From Cloeon dipterum (taxonomy: Eukaryota > Arthropoda > Insecta > Ephemeroptera > Baetidae): DNA of 64,000 nt. Of this stretch, positions 59,735 to 64,000 are shown piece by piece. Both the position numbers and the translations under genes were made by a program. Numbering within the stretch: position 1 is the first letter of the stretch; every line of letters begins with the position of its first letter. The stretch covers positions 25,410,501 to 25,474,500 of the forward strand of contig NC_088787.1 in assembly GCF_949628265.1 (NCBI RefSeq). The letters are read 5' to 3'. The notes beneath the pieces were generated by a model. It searched no databases and had not been told where the DNA came from. It worked only from the letters and a program-made list of their open reading frames with translations.

Positions 59735-62700
59735 AATATAAGTGGATCAGCCTATAACGAGCAGAAGTTTGCAGCACCCATAACGCACTTCCCCCGTGTT
59801 GAAAGAGGAAAGTTCCTACGGGACACTCCTTCAGTGCTATTCGAAGTGTCCCCTTGATGATTCACTTACAAAGAAAAGGAATAATAATTAAAGGGGAAAG
59901 GCGTCCGCGCGCGTGTAAAACAAAGGCGACGGACTGCACGTGCAAAGGGGACGAATAAATTTAGTATATTGCTACTCGGCAGTGGCTTTGAAGTTGAGAA
60001 AAGTGACCCACATCTCGAGAGCACCTGCCTTTCTTGTACATATCCGCGCGCGATTGGCTCCGAGACGCGAGACACGACACGGCAGCGAGATGACATATAA
60101 GTGATGACGCGGTCGTTTCTCTCCTCTCTTTTATGTGCCACAAACTGAAATTGATTTTCGTCAGACGGTGATCGCCAGCGAGAGATAACATTTTGCACTC
60201 ATCGCGCCGCGGCCCGTGGATATCAATTTGCTCTCCCTTTAAACACGCGTAATTTGACGGTGTCGTCGACGGCGAAAGTGCGGCGGTCAGCAATTTCTGA
60301 AAAATCATTTTATTCCCTTTGCAGCGTAGCTTGGATGATGTTTATCTGCTATAAAAAGAATTTTCTGTGCCAACCAAATGTTTGTATTTGTATTTATTTG
60401 GAATTAAAACCAAAATAAAACAAAATTGTTTCAATTTTAATGAGTGATCTTTAGGCAGATTTTGTTTGTGTCATTCCTGAGTCAAGCTATAAACTGTTTC
60501 TAATTAAATCCGTTCATGCAAGAAGATTTTAAGTTGTTTTCAAACATATGTGTAAATGGTAAATAAATATTTGTAATTAAAATTTTATCAGCGCAACTCG
60601 TTAGGAACTAAACATGCAAATGGAAGTGACTTGAATAGTTTTAATGAAGGTCTTGACTTTTAGAAAATTTGATATCACTACGCCTGATCTAGTCTAGAGG
60701 GGTAAATTTTTAACTGTTGGATTTCACCAGAATGTGTTGGAATTCACCTTCACAGCAGCTTTAAAAACAACGGAATAAGGCCATCTTCAACAACGTTGCA
60801 CCATCGTGCATAGAAAAATAACGAGCGAGAAATCGATTTGTTGAAGTACAAAAATATAACTTGCCACATTCCGCAGCACATGACGCAAAATATATGAAGT
60901 TTGCAAACGTGCATGTGTACTTGTGTGACACGGCAACTTGATTTTCGCACGGATCCTGCCTTTTTCAAGCTCACGCAACGTTTTGATAACGCGAAACGAC
61001 AAGAGGCTCGGCCTGTCGACGAGCGTTATTATTTATTCGCTCACACGCAGAAAAGATCAAATTATTTTCCGCCCAGCAGTCCCCTTGTGCGCTTTTGTGC
61101 GAGTTCGGGGCTTTTCCGAGCCTACTCGCCGGAAGGTCAGAAAAAAGGAGAGTGACAGCCTTCACGACGTTTGACACGGGACATTTCGCTACTAAACTTG
61201 ATATAAAAAAGAGTAAGGCCTTGGAAAAGACACATCACATTTTATTTTCTGGTGCCAAGGTATTAATGTTATGAGAAGGAGCAGAGTATTGTTTACAACT
61301 CATCTGCAGTCATTGCGGAAACAAAAAACTGAGTTGGTTGGCAATAAATCCTCTTCTTCCAAATTGACCAATGTATACGTGACGCCCATTCCAATCAATT
61401 CTGTGCCACCCTTAATTCTTATTGATGACGATACTTGATGGAATGAAAAAGGTGCCGCATAAGTTTGACCAGAATTGCTCCTATAAAACTACTGAGCACC
61501 TGAAGTTGATTTTTTTTTTGCAAATTTATATACCGATATCAGATAAAAGAGACCATACAAATCCCAAATCCACCCGAGAATTTGTAAAGAAGGATACAAA
61601 AACAATGCTCACTCAGTTAGAAAAATATCAATAATTGCTCCTCTCATGAGTCACGTTAAAGGCGAAAAATATTAAAAAAAATCCACAGCTCCAGCCAGAT
61701 GTGATCTAACGCTCAGTCGGATTGTGTCAAACAAACATACAAGCAAAGTGCCGAGTCAGACGGACGCAGTTCAAAATCAGAACTCGCAGCACGTGCGAAT
61801 GACGTGCGCGTTGCCCAACTCGCTTAACAAGTGGCGATCACACGAGCCAGAGCGCTCGAAAATAGAATAAACCCATTCGCAAAAATCTAACACGCGCAGC
61901 TGATATATCAGACGTTTTCTAAACCATGAATGACAACGGCAAGTGGCTGTGAAAGATAATAAATTAATACCGATAGCAGTCTAATTCCAGTCATTTTAAT
62001 AGTGAGGGTTTACAAAATTCAAGATTGTTAAAGGGAATTAATTGGCAACTAAATATAGCAATTAAGTATTGAATAAGTGCAGCTATAGGCTTTGTGTAGT
62101 CGAATTTTCATACTGCAGGATGTCTCGCTTCGACTTTATTATAACAGTAAAAATCAATATAGCATGTCGTCCTTTATAGATCATTTAAAGAGGATCTTTT
62201 ACAGGACAACAAAATGCAATATTTTACTATGTTGGCCCTTGCAAGAAGATGTCCATTTGTTGGTCCATTTAATGTAAAGACAATTTGTTAATGCAATTTA
62301 GCAGTAAAATCAGGAAAAGCAAAAATAAAAATCCAGACTTTGCCAATTTTTTTTTAAAAGGAACTAATTTTTTGCTCCATTTTGATTCAACACGTCGCAA
62401 TCTATTCAAGATTCTAGGGTGTCGGGGCGGACAAGTAGACATTTTTCGCCGCTTGATATTAGTTCAATCTCTGGAGCTGATTTCCTCGGAAATTTACGTG
62501 GTTTTGCGTAAAGAAAGATTTAACTTGATTTTCCTGAACTGTGCAGTAAAGATCTAATTTCAAATTTTTGTCCTTAATATTATATAGTAATATTGTATGA
62601 CAATCAATCATTTAGTGGTAGAAAATAGTAATAATATCATGAGCTGAATGGAATTCACGGTATCTTTGTGAGGCGAGAGGGAATTGGAATTAAAAATAAA

Positions 62701-63279
62701 GTTGATATTTTTATAAATTTACCAATAAAATAAAATAAAAACTGAGTACAGCAAGGCAGTATCCACTGCTTCATTTGTTCGTACAAACAGCAAGTATCGA
62801 AGGGAGCTCTTTGATTTGTGCTGACCAAAATCTAGACTGATTCGTATAGAAAAGGCGTCCTGACGTTGGTCGGTTTACGAAAGTGATCGTTGAATGCCGC
62901 TCAAGAGCTGTTAGTGAGCCCGTAGCTTGAGTCAATGTTCGCGGATCGGTGCTCCCGAAAATAAATTCAATCTCGGTTTCAGATCTCACTCCCCACAGCT
63001 TCCCTCTTTTACACATGCACACACACTCTTCTCGCAACTTTCCTGTTCTCGTCAGCTGCGAAGACGGAGCGAGTGAATTCAATTTTGTCAGCAGTCGACT
63101 TTGTAAAGGCGCTCGCATAACAAAGGGAGGCAATTTAAATATCTTGCCTCGCCATTGTTTTCGTCGCTTTGGAATCCGCTGCTGACAGGCTCGTCGGCTT
63201 TCATCGGAATTAAAATTTGACGAAAATTCCTCACAACTGCGTGCAAACACAATGCTTGCACCAAAGATATTGGCTGCGT

Positions 63280-63615
63280 TTATTGTATTAATCCTCCTCT
63301 TTCTGCGCATTGATTGGAAAATAAAGAAGGGTCGTCGGCGTCGACCACGTCCAGGTCCAGGTAATTTTGGAATTCGGTCAGTTCGGCGACACTCTCGCTC
63401 CTGGGCACGTACTCGAGGCGCTGGCTGCGAGGCAGGCGGCACGTTGGGCCTCGCTCCACTTGATTAGCTGCATCGCATTGCCCTCAATCTCCGTCGCGAT
63501 GTCCATGCTCAAGTGCAGGAACGCATCGCCGCCGCTCGGACCACTGAACGACTGCCAGTGGAACTGCAGCTGCTCCAGCAGACTCTTCATCTGATGCACG
63601 GTCTCGACGATGCAG
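63280..63615 (-). CDS. coding exon of an unidentified gene, frame broken by one base (possible dynein heavy chain-type segment)
   Basis: The acceptor GCTTGGTTATAG ends at 63616. The first frame reads CIVETVHQMKSLLEQLQFHW on to MQLIKWSEAQRAACLA, then drifts into Ser/Ala and stops at 63378. In the next frame the text continues SQRLEYVPRSESVAELTEFQ, then NYLDLDVVDADD, and stays open to a TAA at 63280-63282. Codon third positions are G/C-rich in both parts. A single missing base near 63422-63430 would join them. The P-x-(S/N)-x-x-x-EL-x-x-x-x-x-YL pattern resembles the tail region of axonemal dynein heavy chains, but I am not sure of this. A donor-like GTACGT at 63412 could instead end the exon in the first frame. 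Confidence 0.5.
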
Positions 63616-64000
63616 CTATAACCAAGCATCAAATGACAAAAATGAGTTAAAAAACACTTAAAAAGAAACTGTTAATTATTGTTAACTGATTCCAGGATAC
63701 AATATTAGTCATGCATTGATACCCAGATAAAGGGCATTAATTCTTATAAAACAGCGTTTATGTATTGTGATTGATTCATCTGAAAATTGAATTTAAAAAT
63801 TTATTATATACGCTTAAAAGGTATTCTTTCCCTTGTTCAGAGATGAATTAAAAATGAACTTGCCAGCATAATTTAAAAAAACGCCTCTGATCTTTCAAGT
63901 GTCACTTTAAGGCCCATTTTTCAAAAAATTTGGAAAATATTTCCACTCTCTAATAGAGCAGAACCCTAGTATATCTTGCTATCTCTTTGGCTTTTTCAGA
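63616..64000 (-). other. intron of the 63.28-63.62 kb gene (right end of window)
   Basis: AT-rich sequence upstream of the exon's acceptor on the minus strand; no exon is seen before the window ends. Confidence 0.5.

Larger units (their letters stand above)
44507..63279. other. upstream region or 5' UTR intron(s) of R7BP
   Basis: About 19 kb without a confidently identified family member. It contains a small two-exon gene candidate, foldback and dispersed repeats, CT microsatellites and GC-richer islands near 46.5, 48.2-48.6, 50.3, 53.0-53.6, 55.6, 57.3, 60.1 and 61.8 kb, one of which probably holds the R7BP promoter. Confidence 0.5.

Noticed and set aside
62771..63442. 223-codon minus-strand frame
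   Set aside because: It overlaps the coding exon at 63.28-63.62 kb in the third frame. The overlapping part is Arg/Pro-rich as expected for an off-frame reading, and the rest has no family likeness.

Overview
The window looks like nuclear DNA of an arthropod, most likely an insect. It is AT-rich, protein-coding genes have spliceosomal GT-AG introns, and intron sizes are mixed (about 50 to 850 bp in the housekeeping genes, up to 21 kb in the neuronal-type gene). There are no operons, prokaryotic signals, rRNA genes or CRISPR arrays. I could not name the species from the sequence.

Left end (1-10.1 kb) is gene-dense. A plus-strand gene ends with a low-complexity Gln/Ser-rich terminal exon (1148-1564). 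It converges on a minus-strand Rab GTPase-activating protein of the TBC1D15/17 family (2321-5740, 11 coding exons, 617 residues when joined). That gene is divergent from a plus-strand STOML2 (stomatin-like protein 2, mitochondrial; 6723-10092, 8 coding exons, 377 residues), with about 1 kb between the two start codons. Both full frames close exactly through every intron phase.

The middle (13.7-44.5 kb) is one long minus-strand gene that I assembled from five exons as an R7BP (RGS7BP) homologue: 247 residues, ending in a polybasic stretch and a Cys-Cys-Leu-Cys palmitoylation-type tail. Its introns are 2.2, 0.4, 6.2 and 21.2 kb and hold repeats, microsatellites, GC-richer islands and a possible nested plus-strand signal-peptide exon at 36.5 kb.

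The right part (44.5-64 kb) is presumably upstream or 5' intron sequence of R7BP. It holds a small two-exon plus-strand gene candidate (45689-46082, 114 residues, unrecognised), a long foldback element with Penelope-like end features (47.1 kb), short dispersed repeat families, a duplicated motif pair with an octamer-type site, a very GC-rich island (53.0-53.6 kb), a 39-codon ORF at 59.6 kb, and at the far end a minus-strand coding exon (63.28-63.62 kb) whose frame is broken by one base.

TBC1D15/17 and STOML2 both act at mitochondria (TBC1D15 is recruited to mitochondria and lysosomes through Fis1 and Rab7; STOML2 is an inner-membrane scaffold), so the shared upstream region could co-regulate them. 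This is inference. No convincing defence or metabolic system is present; the most novel items are the small gene at 45.7 kb, the repeat families, and the duplicated motif pair upstream of R7BP.
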